Positions 8,268 to 17,764 of a stretch of 64,000 bases of DNA are shown in pieces; the stretch's first letter is position 1; every line of letters begins with the position of its first letter. A model generated the notes under the pieces. The model was not told where the DNA came from. It saw only the letters and a list, made by a program, of their open reading frames with translations, and made no database searches. Origin of the DNA: Streptomyces finlayi. GTDB lineage: Bacteria; Actinomycetota; Actinomycetes; Streptomycetales; Streptomycetaceae. The DNA is taken from contig NZ_CP045702.1 of NCBI RefSeq assembly GCF_014216315.1, forward strand, positions 5,642,001 through 5,706,000, given 5' to 3'. The position numbers and the translations under genes were made by a program.

Positions 8268-9356
8268 ATGACTGAGTCCCTCAAGCGCGTCTTGAACGTG
8301 CTGGTCGCGGCCGTCCTGCTGTCGCTCACCGCCCCCGCCGCGCACGCCTCATCTCAGCCATCGCTGGCCGACGGGTTCGGGCTGACCCAGGTCACGAGCG
8401 CCGTCAGCTCGGCTCCGACCAACACCGACACCAACTTCGTGATCACGGTGAAGTCCGCCGAGGTCCACGGCGAGCAGAACATCCGGATCATCCTGCCGAG
8501 CGACTACGCGGCCAACCCCGGCAAGCGGTACCCGGTCCTGTACTTTCTGCACGGCTCGCCGGACGACCCGTCCATGCCCTTCTACGGCAACGCGGCACTC
8601 ACTGGGACGTCCAGCATGATCACCGTCGTACCGGACGGCGGCAGCCGCGGCTGGTACGCCAACTGGTTGAACCAGAACACCGCCGCGGGGGCCGCGAACT
8701 GGGAGAACTTCCACATCAACCAGGTGATCCCGTTCATCGACGCCAACCTGCGCACCATCCCCACCAAGCAGGCCCGCGCCATCGCCGGCATCTCGATGGG
8801 CGGTTTTGGCGCCTTCCACTACGCTCAGCGGCGCCCCGACCTCTTCAGCCAGGTCGGCTCCCTCTCCGGCGACCTGGAACTGGGCGCCAACCAGATGGCC
8901 ATGCGCCTGGTTGTGGTCGCCTCCCTGACCAACGCGGGCGGCGCGCTGTGCGCTTCCACCTCCGGGACGGTGTGCACAGGTGACGACTACGCCCCCGGCG
9001 TGGACAGCGACGCCCTCTTCGGCACCCCCTACCCGGTGTTCAACGCCGACTGGCGCTGGAACCGAGCCGACCCGGTCGCCAACGCCGCCAAGCTCAGGGG
9101 TATGGGCATCCACATCTACATCGGCAATGGTGACGGCGGGAAGTACGACGTCAGGGAATGGTGGCTGGAAAGCGGCTCCGCCCATATGAAGGCCGAACTC
9201 GACTCCCTGGGCATCCCCGTCCACTACGAGAACTACGGCGACGGCGCGACTTGGGGCGCGTACTGCAAGGGCGGCGGCCACGAAGCCGGCTGCTGGTACC
9301 AGGACCTCCTCGACCTGATGCCCCGCCTCCAGTCCAACCTCACCCCGGCAGCCTGA
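8268..9356 (+). CDS. Secreted esterase of the esterase D / antigen 85-like alpha/beta-hydrolase family
   Basis: This 362-aa protein starts at ATG 8268, 2 nt after the protease stop, so translational coupling is likely. A signal peptide (hydrophobic residues about 10-28, AHAS cleavage) is followed by RYPVLYFLHG (oxyanion region), S176 in the nucleophile elbow GISMGGFG, and a C-terminal GGGHEAGCW that supplies the catalytic His. The family hydrolyses or transfers acyl esters; related proteins include feruloyl esterases and mycolyltransferases. Substrate is unknown. Confidence 0.85.
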   Translation: MTESLKRVLNVLVAAVLLSLTAPAAHASSQPSLADGFGLTQVTSAVSSAPTNTDTNFVITVKSAEVHGEQNIRIILPSDYAANPGKRYPVLYFLHGSPDDPSMPFYGNAALTGTSSMITVVPDGGSRGWYANWLNQNTAAGAANWENFHINQVIPFIDANLRTIPTKQARAIAGISMGGFGAFHYAQRRPDLFSQVGSLSGDLELGANQMAMRLVVVASLTNAGGALCASTSGTVCTGDDYAPGVDSDALFGTPYPVFNADWRWNRADPVANAAKLRGMGIHIYIGNGDGGKYDVREWWLESGSAHMKAELDSLGIPVHYENYGDGATWGAYCKGGGHEAGCWYQDLLDLMPRLQSNLTPAA

Positions 9357-9362
9357 GTCCCT

Positions 9363-9389
9363 GCGGCAGGTGTCCTCGACACCTGCCGC
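9363..9389 (+). terminator. Hairpin terminator after the esterase
   Basis: GCGGCAGGTGTC (9363-9374) and GACACCTGCCGC (9378-9389) pair perfectly around CTC, 7 bp after the esterase stop. There is no T-tract, as is usual in Streptomyces. Confidence 0.75.
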
Positions 9390-9590
9390 TTCCGGCTCGC
9401 AGCCACCCGGATCTCAAGGCTCGTGCAGCGACGTGACTCGCGGCAGCAGGCGGCGAACCCCGGGTGCCGACTCGGCGGGGGAGCCGAGCCCCTCGTGCAC
9501 GCGGCCCGCGAACCGGAACGTCCTGATCGATGCGCCGGTCCCTCCTGCCTGCGGAATCGTCTGCTACGGCATCCAGTGAGCCGGAACGCG

Positions 9591-9625
9591 AGAGGCGGCC
9601 CCGGTCAGTGTCCGGGGCCGCCTCT
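9591..9625. terminator. Strong hairpin terminator between convergent transcription units
   Basis: AGAGGCGGCCCCGG (9591-9604) and CCGGGGCCGCCTCT (9612-9625) are exact reverse complements with a 7-nt loop. Lying between the esterase (plus) and the amidinotransferase (minus), it probably ends the minus-strand NRPS operon. The 9357-9773 gap holds nothing else recognisable. Confidence 0.7.
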
Positions 9626-9773
9626 GCTGGTGTGGGTCAGTGGGACAGCGGTTCGAGCGGGTCTACGTAGGCTTCGGGGTCGCTGCGACGGATGCGCCGT
9701 GTGCGCCCCTGTCCGAGGTGCTTCGGAACTCCGACGGCCATGGTGCCCCGCTGTTCGCGTTCGGTTGGAACGG

Positions 9774-10916
9774 TCAGAACAGCGGCTCGTACTGGAGGGA
9801 GGGGAAATAGTCCTGCCTGTCGCCGTCACGGTGGATATCCCACGTGGCGCAGTGGAGAGAGCCGCCGTACTCGAAGACGTTGCGGAACGGGATCGGGAAG
9901 ACCTCGAAACCGAACGAGGAGAGAAGCTCCTGGAGGGGCTTCTCCTGCTCCTCGCAGATGACTTTGGTCGGCGAGATACTCAGCACGTTCATCGAGAGCC
10001 ACTTCGACGACTGGCAGTACATCGGCATCTCGTCGTTGGCCAGGACGGGCTGGGGCACATCGACCAGTTGCCAGTCGTTGTCGAGGAACATCTTCTCCTC
10101 GCCCTCGCGCAGCGGCCGTTCCGGGTTGGTGAGGATCAGGCCGGGGCGCAGCGGCACGAAGGTGCAGTCGATGTGGGACGGGAAGAAGTCCAGCGGGAAG
10201 TGCACGGGGTGGACGCGGAAGCCGCGGGGTTCCAGATGGCGCTTGAGCCAGTGGATGCCCGCCCGGTTGGTGGTCATCGACTCCTGGACCAGGATGTCGC
10301 GGCCCAGCCGGCTCATATCGGCGGCGTCGAAGACCACCTCGTCCTGGTTGATGCAGAACTCGAACGAGTGCATCTTCGCGTGGCGCTTCTCCAGCGGCCA
10401 GTCCCAGAAATCCTCGCGGTACATACCGTCCTTCATCGACGGCTTGGGCGCGGTCGTCCATCCCACCCGCGGGTCGGCGTTCCAGTACTCGTAGACCAGC
10501 TTGCGGTAGGGCTGGTACTCGAAGTAGCGGGCCCGGCGCGACATGCTCGCCTCGATGATCTCGTTACCCATGGTGATCATCACGTCGCGTGGACAGACGG
10601 CGCAATACTGGTTCTCGACCTCGAAGTCGGGGGTGGTGACCGGGGCGGAGAAGTCGTGCGTCTCGGGGCGGCGTACGGTCACGCCCTGGGATTCCAGAAG
10701 CGCGGCGAGACCGGCGAGTTCCTCGTTGGCCAGATCGATGGCCTTCTTGGACTTCGGGCCCGTCGGGAACGGCTTGTCGGGAGCGTTGCGTATCGCGGGC
10801 CGGCAGCCTGGCTCGGCCGGTTCGAAGCAGGCGTTGTCGGCGGAGCCGACCACCATTTCCCGGAGGGTGTCCCACTCGTTCCATGAGTTGACGGCCGGGG
10901 GGAAGTCGTTCGGCAT
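9774..10916 (-). CDS. Amidinotransferase of the arginine:glycine amidinotransferase family
   Basis: This 380-aa enzyme should move an amidino group from arginine to an amine through a Cys-amidino intermediate. Family signatures are clear: FDAADMSRLGRDILVQES (the Asp of the triad), SHIDCTFVPL (catalytic His), SSKWLSMNVL (shared with vertebrate AGAT), and Cys356 in GGSLHCATWDIHRDGD. It is the last gene of the minus-strand operon after the NRPS and MbtH genes (45-bp gap), so it most likely installs a guanidino group on a building block or on the finished peptide. The acceptor amine cannot be read from sequence; glycine, an omega-amino acid or an ornithine-like side chain are options. Confidence 0.88.
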   Translation of the reverse strand: MPNDFPPAVNSWNEWDTLREMVVGSADNACFEPAEPGCRPAIRNAPDKPFPTGPKSKKAIDLANEELAGLAALLESQGVTVRRPETHDFSAPVTTPDFEVENQYCAVCPRDVMITMGNEIIEASMSRRARYFEYQPYRKLVYEYWNADPRVGWTTAPKPSMKDGMYREDFWDWPLEKRHAKMHSFEFCINQDEVVFDAADMSRLGRDILVQESMTTNRAGIHWLKRHLEPRGFRVHPVHFPLDFFPSHIDCTFVPLRPGLILTNPERPLREGEEKMFLDNDWQLVDVPQPVLANDEMPMYCQSSKWLSMNVLSISPTKVICEEQEKPLQELLSSFGFEVFPIPFRNVFEYGGSLHCATWDIHRDGDRQDYFPSLQYEPLF

Positions 10917-10961
10917 GTACAGCTACCTATCTCTGCCGGAGCGTTCGATGAGGGAAACGGG

Positions 10962-11171
10962 TTATGCCGCGTCGGTCGCGGCGAGCGAGGCGGGCCGAAT
11001 GTCGGTCCAGTTCTCCTCGATGTAGTCGAGGCAGATCTGCCGGGTGCTGTTCGACACAGCCATGTCCCAGCCGGCCGGGACCTCGACGAACGCGGGCCAC
11101 AGGCAGTGCTGACGCTCGTCGTTGACGAGCACGTGGAAGGTGCCGTCCTCGTCGTCGAAAGGGTTTGTCAT
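10962..11171 (-). CDS. MbtH-like NRPS adenylation chaperone
   Basis: This 69-aa protein begins MTNPFDDEDGTFHVLVNDER and has the family Trp residues in CLWPAF, PAGWDM and ENWTDIRP. MbtH proteins bind adenylation domains and are needed for folding or activity of many of them. The common NxExQHSLWP motif reads NDERQHCLWP here. It lies 60 bp after the NRPS gene in the same operon. Confidence 0.95.
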   Translation of the reverse strand: MTNPFDDEDGTFHVLVNDERQHCLWPAFVEVPAGWDMAVSNSTRQICLDYIEENWTDIRPASLAATDAA

Positions 11172-11231
11172 GGCTTCAGTCCTTCTGTTCTCGGGGTTCG
11201 TTCCGGGCTGGTTCCGGGCTTTGCGTGGGCC

Positions 11232-14200
11232 TCAGGTGAGTGCGGTGCCGAGGGAGCGGGCGGTACGGCAGCGGAAGACGGCCTCCACGTCGACGGGCCG
11301 TCCCAGCTCCGTCTCGATCCGGCCCGCCAGCCGCAGGGCCGTCAGGGAGTCGCAGCCGAGTTCGAACACATCTTCGTCCGCGCTGACGAAGTCGCGTCCG
11401 AGTACCTCCGCGATCAGCTCGCACATCATCTGCTGCCCCGGTCCGGCCGGTGGTGCGGGAGTGTGTTCCAGGAACCGACCCGTCGGGAGGGCCAGCGCTC
11501 CGGGCAGCTCGATCAGCACCTCCCGTAGACGATCGGCCACCTGCTGCCCGAGTGGTGCGTCGAACAGGTCCGGGCGGTAGCTGATCTCCAGCTCCAGCTG
11601 CCGGCCGGGTGCGGCCATCAGCTTGAGCGGATAGTGGTAGGCGTCGTGGCCGACGACGTCCGTCAGCCGCAGGCCGTTGTCCGGACCGCTCGGCAGGGTC
11701 TCGGCGGTCGGGAAGTTCTCGAAGACGACGCAACTGTCGAACAGGGTCCCCAGTCCCACCGTCCGCTGGATGTCGCTCAGCGGGAGGTAGTGGTACTCAA
11801 GAAGTTCGGCGTGCTCGCCCTGGAGGCGTTCGAGCAGTTCGGCCACCGGCTCGGCCGGGTCGAGACGCACCCGTACCGGCACCGTGTTGATGAACACCCC
11901 CACCATCTCCTCGACGCCGGGGAGTTCGGCCACCCTGCCCGAGACCGTGGCCCCGAAAACGATGTCCAGCTGCCCGGTCCGCCGGTGCAGGCACAGCGCC
12001 CATGCGACTCGGACCAGCGTGTTGAGCGTGACACCGTGACGGCGCGAAATGTCGAGCAGCGCGGAGGTGTCCGTCTCGGAAAGGGCGACGACGATCCGCT
12101 CCGGAAGGACTCGTATCCGCGCGGTGTCCGTGCCGGGGCAGCTCAGCGTGGGTTCCCTCAGCCCCGCCAGCGCCTCCAGCCAGGCCGTACGCGCCTTTTC
12201 GCGGTCCTGTTCGGCCAGCCACCGCAGATAGTCGGGGTAGTGACCGGGTGCGGGCAGCCCGCTCGCGGCGCCGTGGTCGTAGAGAGCGAGCAGGTCGCGC
12301 AGCAGCAGCGAAGTGGTCCAGCCGTCCACCAGCAGGTGGTGCATGGTCAGTACGATCTGCTGCCTGTCTTCGCCCAGGCCGACCAGGGTGCAGCGCATCA
12401 ACGGCGGGTCGGCCGGGTCGAAGCGCTGCCGCCGGTCGGCCTCCAGCACCGCCGCCAGCCTGTCGGCCTGCTCGCGCGGGTCGAGGCCGGCCAGGTCATG
12501 GGTGTGCCAAGGCATGGCCGTCCGCTCCGGGATCACCTGCACCGGCTCCCCCGACCGCTTCTGCAGGAAGGCTGCCCGCAGCATCGGGTGCCGTCCCAGG
12601 AGAGCGTCGCAGGCCTCCCGGAACCGCTCGGCGTGGAGCGTGCCCCTTACCTCCAACGAGATCTGCACGTTGTAGACGTCGAGGTCCCGGCTGTCGTACC
12701 GGGCGTGGAAGAGCAGCCCCTCCTGGAGCGGCGTCATCGGCAGGGCCTGGACGACGGGCAGGCCGATACGGGCGCCGAGACCGGCGAGCTCGGTGTCGTG
12801 CCGGTCGAGCGGTTCTCCGCCCAGTGGCCCGTCCTCCCGTGGGAGGGCGGGCGGGATCGTCTGCCGCGGGACGATGGCCTCCGTGCTCGTCCCGTGCTCC
12901 ACCAGCGCGCGCAGGGCCGCGAACCAGAGCCGGCCCAGCTCGGTGACGTCCTGGTCGGACAGGAGCCGGCGGGCCCACAGCCAGTGGGTGACCAGGCGTG
13001 GCCCTTCCGCGCCGTCGCTGACCGCCGCGGTCAGTTCGACGACGTGCGCCATGGGCATACGGGGGTCGGCCCCGAGGGGCAGTACGTCCGACTCGGGAGC
13101 CACGCTCCAGTCGGTGGTTCCCGCACCGCCCTGTCTCCCGAGGTAGTTGTACCCGATCTGGGGTGCGGGGCGGGCCGCCAGGTCGGCGGCTGTCTCCTGG
13201 TTCAGGTAGCGCAGCAGACCGAAGCCGATGCCGCGCCGGGGGATGGCTTCGAACTGGGCCGTGACCCGGCGCACGGCCTCGCCGAGGCGTGCCCCGGCCG
13301 GATCGTCGTCCGGCGCCCAGTCGGCGATCCTGGCGTCGACGCGTACCGGGTACAGCGTGGTCAGCCAGCCGACGGTGCCGGACAGGTCGACGTCCTCGGA
13401 AATCTGTTCGCGGCCGTGGCCCTCGACGTCGATCAGTACGGCGGTGCTGTCGCCGTCACCGGGCGAACGGTCACGTCGCCAGGCGGCGACGGCCACCGCG
13501 AGAGCGGTGAGCAGGACCTCGTTCGTGTGTGCGCCGAAGACGGCGGGCACGGTCGTGAGCAGTGGGGCGGTCAGCTCCGGCGGGAGGGTGAGGGAGAGTT
13601 CACCGGCTGTCGCGTAGACGTCGTGCGTCGGCGAGAGCTCCACGTCGGCGAGCCTGCCATCGCCCGGTCCCGTGCCTCTGCTCAAAGTCCGGCGCCAGTG
13701 CGGCAGTTCGTCTCTCAGAGCGGGTGCTTCCGCTGCCGCGCGGAGCAGCAGGCTCCACTCCCTCAGCGGAAGCGGTACCGGACCGGTCCGCGGGACGGAG
13801 CCCGCTGTCAGGTCCTGCCAGACGCCGTACAGGTCGGTCAGCAGGATGTGCCAGGAGACCGCGTCGACGGCCAAGTGGTGGACGGTGACCAGCAACCTGC
13901 CTTGGGCGCCCTCGCCGGCGTCGAACCAGGTCACCCGCAGCATGGCGCCGGCGCGTGGGGCGAGAGCGTCGGCGTCCTCCCGGGCGCACGCGGCAATCCG
14001 CAGACGGACACCTTCCGGGGCGAGACCCACGACATCCACCCGACGTACCGAGTTCCGCGACTTCACGGGGTCCACCGGGTCCAGCGTCAGCGCCCCGTCC
14101 TCCTGGAGGCGTGCGCGCAGTGACTGATGCCGCTCGGCGACAGCCTGTACGGCGGCGGCCAGCAGGTCGGTGCCGAGTGCGGCCGGCACCCGGAGCAGTG

Positions 14201-17200
14201 TCGACTGGTGGTACGCGTCGGTCGTTGCGCCCTGCTCCCGCAGCCAGAGCATGATCGGCGTGGCGGGGACCACGTCCGCCGACCAGTCCGCCGCCGGGCC
14301 GGCCGCGCCGGAGCCGCCGTCCGCGGTGTCCGCCGCGCCGGTCGGGCTCACCATGAGGAAGGCGGCGAGGGCGCTCGCGGTGCGGTGGATGAATATGTGC
14401 TTCGGCGTCAGGTGGAAGCCCGCGGCGCGGGCGCGGACGACGAGTTGGATTGCGGTGATGGAGTCGCCGCCGAGGGCGAAGAAGTCGTCCGCCGCCACGG
14501 CGCTGTCCACGCCGAGGACCTGGGTGAACAATTCGACGAGAACGGCCTCGACGCTCTCGTCCCGCGCCTGGTCCCGCCGCTGTCGCTGCCCGGACTCGCG
14601 CGCCTCGTCCGGGGCCGGCAGCGCAGCCCGGTCCACCTTGCCGTTCGGGCTCATCGGCAGTGCGGGCAGTGTGACGAACGCCGAGGGGACCATGTTCGCG
14701 GGCAGCCGCGCCCCGATCCGGTCCGCCAGCGTGGCCAGGTCCGCGGACGGGCCGACCGCCGGTACGACGTAGGCCACCAGCCGCTCGGTCCCGTGCCGGT
14801 CTTCCCGTACGGCTGCCGCGGCCTGTGCGACGGCGGGATCGGCCGCGACGACGGTCTCCACCTCGCCCAGTTCGATCCGGAAGCCGCGGACCTTGACCTG
14901 GTCGTCGGACCGGCCGCGGTAGACCATGATGCCGTCAGGCCGCCGGCACGCGATGTCACCGGTGCGGTACATCCGGGAACCGGGCGCGCCGAAAGGGTCG
15001 GCGACGAAGCGGGTCGCGGAGAGCCCGGGCCGGTTGACGTAACCGCGGGCGAGTACGTCACCGCCGATGTACAGCTCGGCGGGGACGCCTGCCGGGACGG
15101 GACGCAGGAAACCGTCCAGGAGATAGACGCGGGCGTCGGGGGCCGGACGGCCGATCGGCACAGCACCCCTCGGCAGCGGATCGCCGGGTGCCAGGCGATA
15201 CTCCATGCATCCCACGGTGGCCTCCGTGGGTCCGTACTCGTTCACGACGGTCACGCCCGGGTGGGCCTCGCGCCACTGTGCCAGCGCCTCGCCGTTCAGC
15301 TGTTCACCGCCCAGGACCAGTTCCCCGGTCGGTGAGTACCAGTCGGACGACGCGGTCAGCACCGGCAGGTGGCTGGGCGTGGCTTTGACGAAGGTGGGCG
15401 GCGGGGTGGCGTCGGCCGGGGCGTCGAAGTCCTCCAGGTCGACGATGCGCACCAGGCCGCCGGAGGTCAGCGGGCCGAAGATACCGGTGACGGTGAGGTC
15501 GAAAGAGGGCGGTGAGTGCACCAGCGCCTGTCCGGCGAGGCCGGGATAGGCGGCGCGGGCGAAGGCGAGGTAGCTGTCGACCGTACGGTGCTCGACGGCG
15601 ACGCCCTTGGGCCGGCCGGTCGATCCCGAGGTGTAGATGACGTACGCGGCGTCCGCGAGCCGCAGCGGCGCGCCGCGTTCGCCGTCCTCCACCCGGTGCC
15701 CGGGCAGCAGCGCCAGCTCGTCCTGGATGGCGGGGTCGGCGAGCGGGACGACCGACGGGTGCTTGATGAGCGCCGGGCGGGTGGTGCCGGCGCAGACGAC
15801 GACGGAGGGGGAGGCGTCGTCGAGCATGAACGAGATGCGTTCGGCGGGATAGGAGGGGTCGATCGGCAGATATCCGGCTCCCGCCTTCAGCGTGCCGAGC
15901 AGCGCCACGATCAGGTCCATACCGCGCGGCAGCGCCACGGCGACGAAGTCGCCGGGCTTCACCCCGCGGGCCAGCAGCAGCCGGGCCAGCCGGTTCGCCG
16001 CCGCGTCGAGCCGGCGGTAGCTGAGCGACCGCTCCCCGTCCGTCACGGCCGGGGCGTCGGGTGTGGCGCGCACCTGGTCCTCGAACCGCTGGGTGAGTGT
16101 CGCCGGTACGCGGGCGGGAACCTGCCCGGACTCCGCTCGGCGGCCTCCCCACCCGGCGATCACCTGCTCCCGCTCCTCGCAGGTCAGCAGCGGAACGGCA
16201 GCGACCGGCGTCGTGGGTCTTTCGGCGAAGGTGTCAAGCAACAACCTCAACCGGGAGCCGATCAGTTCGACGCGTTCGGCATCGAACAGATCGGTGCGGT
16301 AGTTGAGTTCGAGCCGCAGGCTGGGGCCGGGGACGGCGAAGACACTCAGCGGGTAGTGAGTCGATCCGGTGATCTCCTGCTGTCCGGCCGCTTCCTTGTC
16401 CCCTTCCAGCAGAGTCACTCGCAGGCCGGCCGGACCGTCCTGTACGGCCTCCCAGTCGAAAGGCGCGTTGCCGAAGCCGGTGGAGGTGTCGAAGAGCGCG
16501 CCGAGGCCGGCCAGCCGCTGCACCTCGGTCAGCCCCAGGTGGTGGTGCGGGGCGAGGGCCGCCTGTTCGTCCTGGATCCTGGCGAAGAGGGCGGCCATCG
16601 ACTCCTCGGGGGCGATCCGCACCCGGACCGGGACCGCGTTCATGAGCAGGCCCACGACCGAGTCGACCCCGGGGAGCTGTGGCGGGCGGCCGTGCACGGT
16701 CTGGCCGAAGACCACGTCGTTGCGCCCTGTCAGCAGGGAGAGGAGCAATGACCAGGCGCCCTGTACGACGGTGTTGAGTGTGAGGCCGTGCTGCCGGGCG
16801 GTCGCCGTCAGCGCTTCCGTCGCATGCTCGGGCAGCGTCACGAAGGCCAGCCCGGGCATCGTCTCCGCGAGGGGCGCGCCGGGGGCGACGAGTGTCGGTT
16901 CGTCCAGACCGTGCAGGGCGTCCCGCCATGCCTGTTCCGCGGCGGGCCGGTCCTGGCGGGAGAGCCATCTGAGGAAGTCCGAGAAGGGGGTGAGGGGGCC
17001 GAGCCCGGTGTCGTCGGCGTCGCTCCGGTAGAACGCCAGCAGGTCCTGGAGTACGAGTGGCAGAGACCAGCCATCCAGCAGGATGTGATGATATGTCATG
17101 ACGAAGGCGTGGCGGTCGGGTGCCAGCCGGATCAGGGCGAACCGCATCAGCGGTGGCGCCGCCATCTCGAAGCGGCGCAGCCGTTCGTCCTCGAGGAAGG

Positions 17201-17528
17201 CCAGCAGCCTCGCCCGCCCTTCGGACTCGGACTCCGCCGACAGGTCGAGTTCCGTCCAGGGTGTGTCCACGACGCGGCGTACCAACTGCACGGGTTTCCC
17301 GTTGGCACGCAGCCGGAAGCCGGCCCGCAGGACGGCATGGCGCCGGAGCGTGGCGGCGCAGGCCGCGCGCAGCCGCTCCGCCGAGATGTCCCCGGTCAGC
17401 TCGAAGCCGGCCTGGATGTTGTAGACGTCCACAGTCTCGGAGTCGTACAGCGCGTGGAAGAGCATGCCCTCCTGCAGTGGCGTGAGGGGCAGTGCCATCT
17501 CGATCGGCGACTCTGTCGCTTCGTTCAC
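11232..17528 (-). CDS. NRPS, domains C-A(Asn)-T-E-C-T, no thioesterase
   Basis: This 2098-aa protein starts at GTG 17528 behind GGGGAAG. Domain order: condensation (TPLQEGMLFH; YHHILLDGWS), adenylation (YTSGSTGRPKGVAVEH), carrier (LGGDSITAIQ), epimerisation (HHLAVDAVSWHILL; DVEGHGRE; SGTVGWLTTLYPV), condensation (HHLLVDGWTTSLL) and carrier (LGCDSLTALR), then a stop. Reading the GrsA pocket positions by eye gives D-L-T-K-V-G-E-V-G-K, the well-known Asn signature, so the first module should make D-Asn (or hydroxy-Asn). The second module has condensation and carrier domains but no adenylation domain, so its residue must be loaded in trans or the chain is passed on unchanged. MbtH and amidinotransferase genes follow. 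Position in the assembly line (first or last) is uncertain. Confidence 0.93.
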   Translation of the reverse strand: MNEATESPIEMALPLTPLQEGMLFHALYDSETVDVYNIQAGFELTGDISAERLRAACAATLRRHAVLRAGFRLRANGKPVQLVRRVVDTPWTELDLSAESESEGRARLLAFLEDERLRRFEMAAPPLMRFALIRLAPDRHAFVMTYHHILLDGWSLPLVLQDLLAFYRSDADDTGLGPLTPFSDFLRWLSRQDRPAAEQAWRDALHGLDEPTLVAPGAPLAETMPGLAFVTLPEHATEALTATARQHGLTLNTVVQGAWSLLLSLLTGRNDVVFGQTVHGRPPQLPGVDSVVGLLMNAVPVRVRIAPEESMAALFARIQDEQAALAPHHHLGLTEVQRLAGLGALFDTSTGFGNAPFDWEAVQDGPAGLRVTLLEGDKEAAGQQEITGSTHYPLSVFAVPGPSLRLELNYRTDLFDAERVELIGSRLRLLLDTFAERPTTPVAAVPLLTCEEREQVIAGWGGRRAESGQVPARVPATLTQRFEDQVRATPDAPAVTDGERSLSYRRLDAAANRLARLLLARGVKPGDFVAVALPRGMDLIVALLGTLKAGAGYLPIDPSYPAERISFMLDDASPSVVVCAGTTRPALIKHPSVVPLADPAIQDELALLPGHRVEDGERGAPLRLADAAYVIYTSGSTGRPKGVAVEHRTVDSYLAFARAAYPGLAGQALVHSPPSFDLTVTGIFGPLTSGGLVRIVDLEDFDAPADATPPPTFVKATPSHLPVLTASSDWYSPTGELVLGGEQLNGEALAQWREAHPGVTVVNEYGPTEATVGCMEYRLAPGDPLPRGAVPIGRPAPDARVYLLDGFLRPVPAGVPAELYIGGDVLARGYVNRPGLSATRFVADPFGAPGSRMYRTGDIACRRPDGIMVYRGRSDDQVKVRGFRIELGEVETVVAADPAVAQAAAAVREDRHGTERLVAYVVPAVGPSADLATLADRIGARLPANMVPSAFVTLPALPMSPNGKVDRAALPAPDEARESGQRQRRDQARDESVEAVLVELFTQVLGVDSAVAADDFFALGGDSITAIQLVVRARAAGFHLTPKHIFIHRTASALAAFLMVSPTGAADTADGGSGAAGPAADWSADVVPATPIMLWLREQGATTDAYHQSTLLRVPAALGTDLLAAAVQAVAERHQSLRARLQEDGALTLDPVDPVKSRNSVRRVDVVGLAPEGVRLRIAACAREDADALAPRAGAMLRVTWFDAGEGAQGRLLVTVHHLAVDAVSWHILLTDLYGVWQDLTAGSVPRTGPVPLPLREWSLLLRAAAEAPALRDELPHWRRTLSRGTGPGDGRLADVELSPTHDVYATAGELSLTLPPELTAPLLTTVPAVFGAHTNEVLLTALAVAVAAWRRDRSPGDGDSTAVLIDVEGHGREQISEDVDLSGTVGWLTTLYPVRVDARIADWAPDDDPAGARLGEAVRRVTAQFEAIPRRGIGFGLLRYLNQETAADLAARPAPQIGYNYLGRQGGAGTTDWSVAPESDVLPLGADPRMPMAHVVELTAAVSDGAEGPRLVTHWLWARRLLSDQDVTELGRLWFAALRALVEHGTSTEAIVPRQTIPPALPREDGPLGGEPLDRHDTELAGLGARIGLPVVQALPMTPLQEGLLFHARYDSRDLDVYNVQISLEVRGTLHAERFREACDALLGRHPMLRAAFLQKRSGEPVQVIPERTAMPWHTHDLAGLDPREQADRLAAVLEADRRQRFDPADPPLMRCTLVGLGEDRQQIVLTMHHLLVDGWTTSLLLRDLLALYDHGAASGLPAPGHYPDYLRWLAEQDREKARTAWLEALAGLREPTLSCPGTDTARIRVLPERIVVALSETDTSALLDISRRHGVTLNTLVRVAWALCLHRRTGQLDIVFGATVSGRVAELPGVEEMVGVFINTVPVRVRLDPAEPVAELLERLQGEHAELLEYHYLPLSDIQRTVGLGTLFDSCVVFENFPTAETLPSGPDNGLRLTDVVGHDAYHYPLKLMAAPGRQLELEISYRPDLFDAPLGQQVADRLREVLIELPGALALPTGRFLEHTPAPPAGPGQQMMCELIAEVLGRDFVSADEDVFELGCDSLTALRLAGRIETELGRPVDVEAVFRCRTARSLGTALT

Positions 17529-17764
17529 TGTGAGGTCTTCCCCGTGAGCGGTCGGTGTTGACAGTGGTGCGGCGGCGGGTGGTGTGTGGAACACGCTGAC
17601 GCGGCCGACAGCGCGATGCTGCCGCACGGCCCGAGTGCGGGGACAGGCAGCCGACCGGCAGCTTCCCCGTCCGACTCCCGCCCTTCGGCCGGGCCCTACC
17701 GGCAGGTGCGCGAGCTCCCCCCCCGCTGCCGCGTGAGCGACTCGGTGGCCGGGGGCGGGGCCGG

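Noticed and set aside
11634..14123. 829-codon plus-strand frame
   Set aside because: Antisense shadow of the NRPS at 11232; no motif on this strand.
11232..17528. Second adenylation domain between the E and last T domains
   Set aside because: After the second condensation domain the sequence goes straight to the carrier; no SGSTGxPKG, TGD or K-motif is present.
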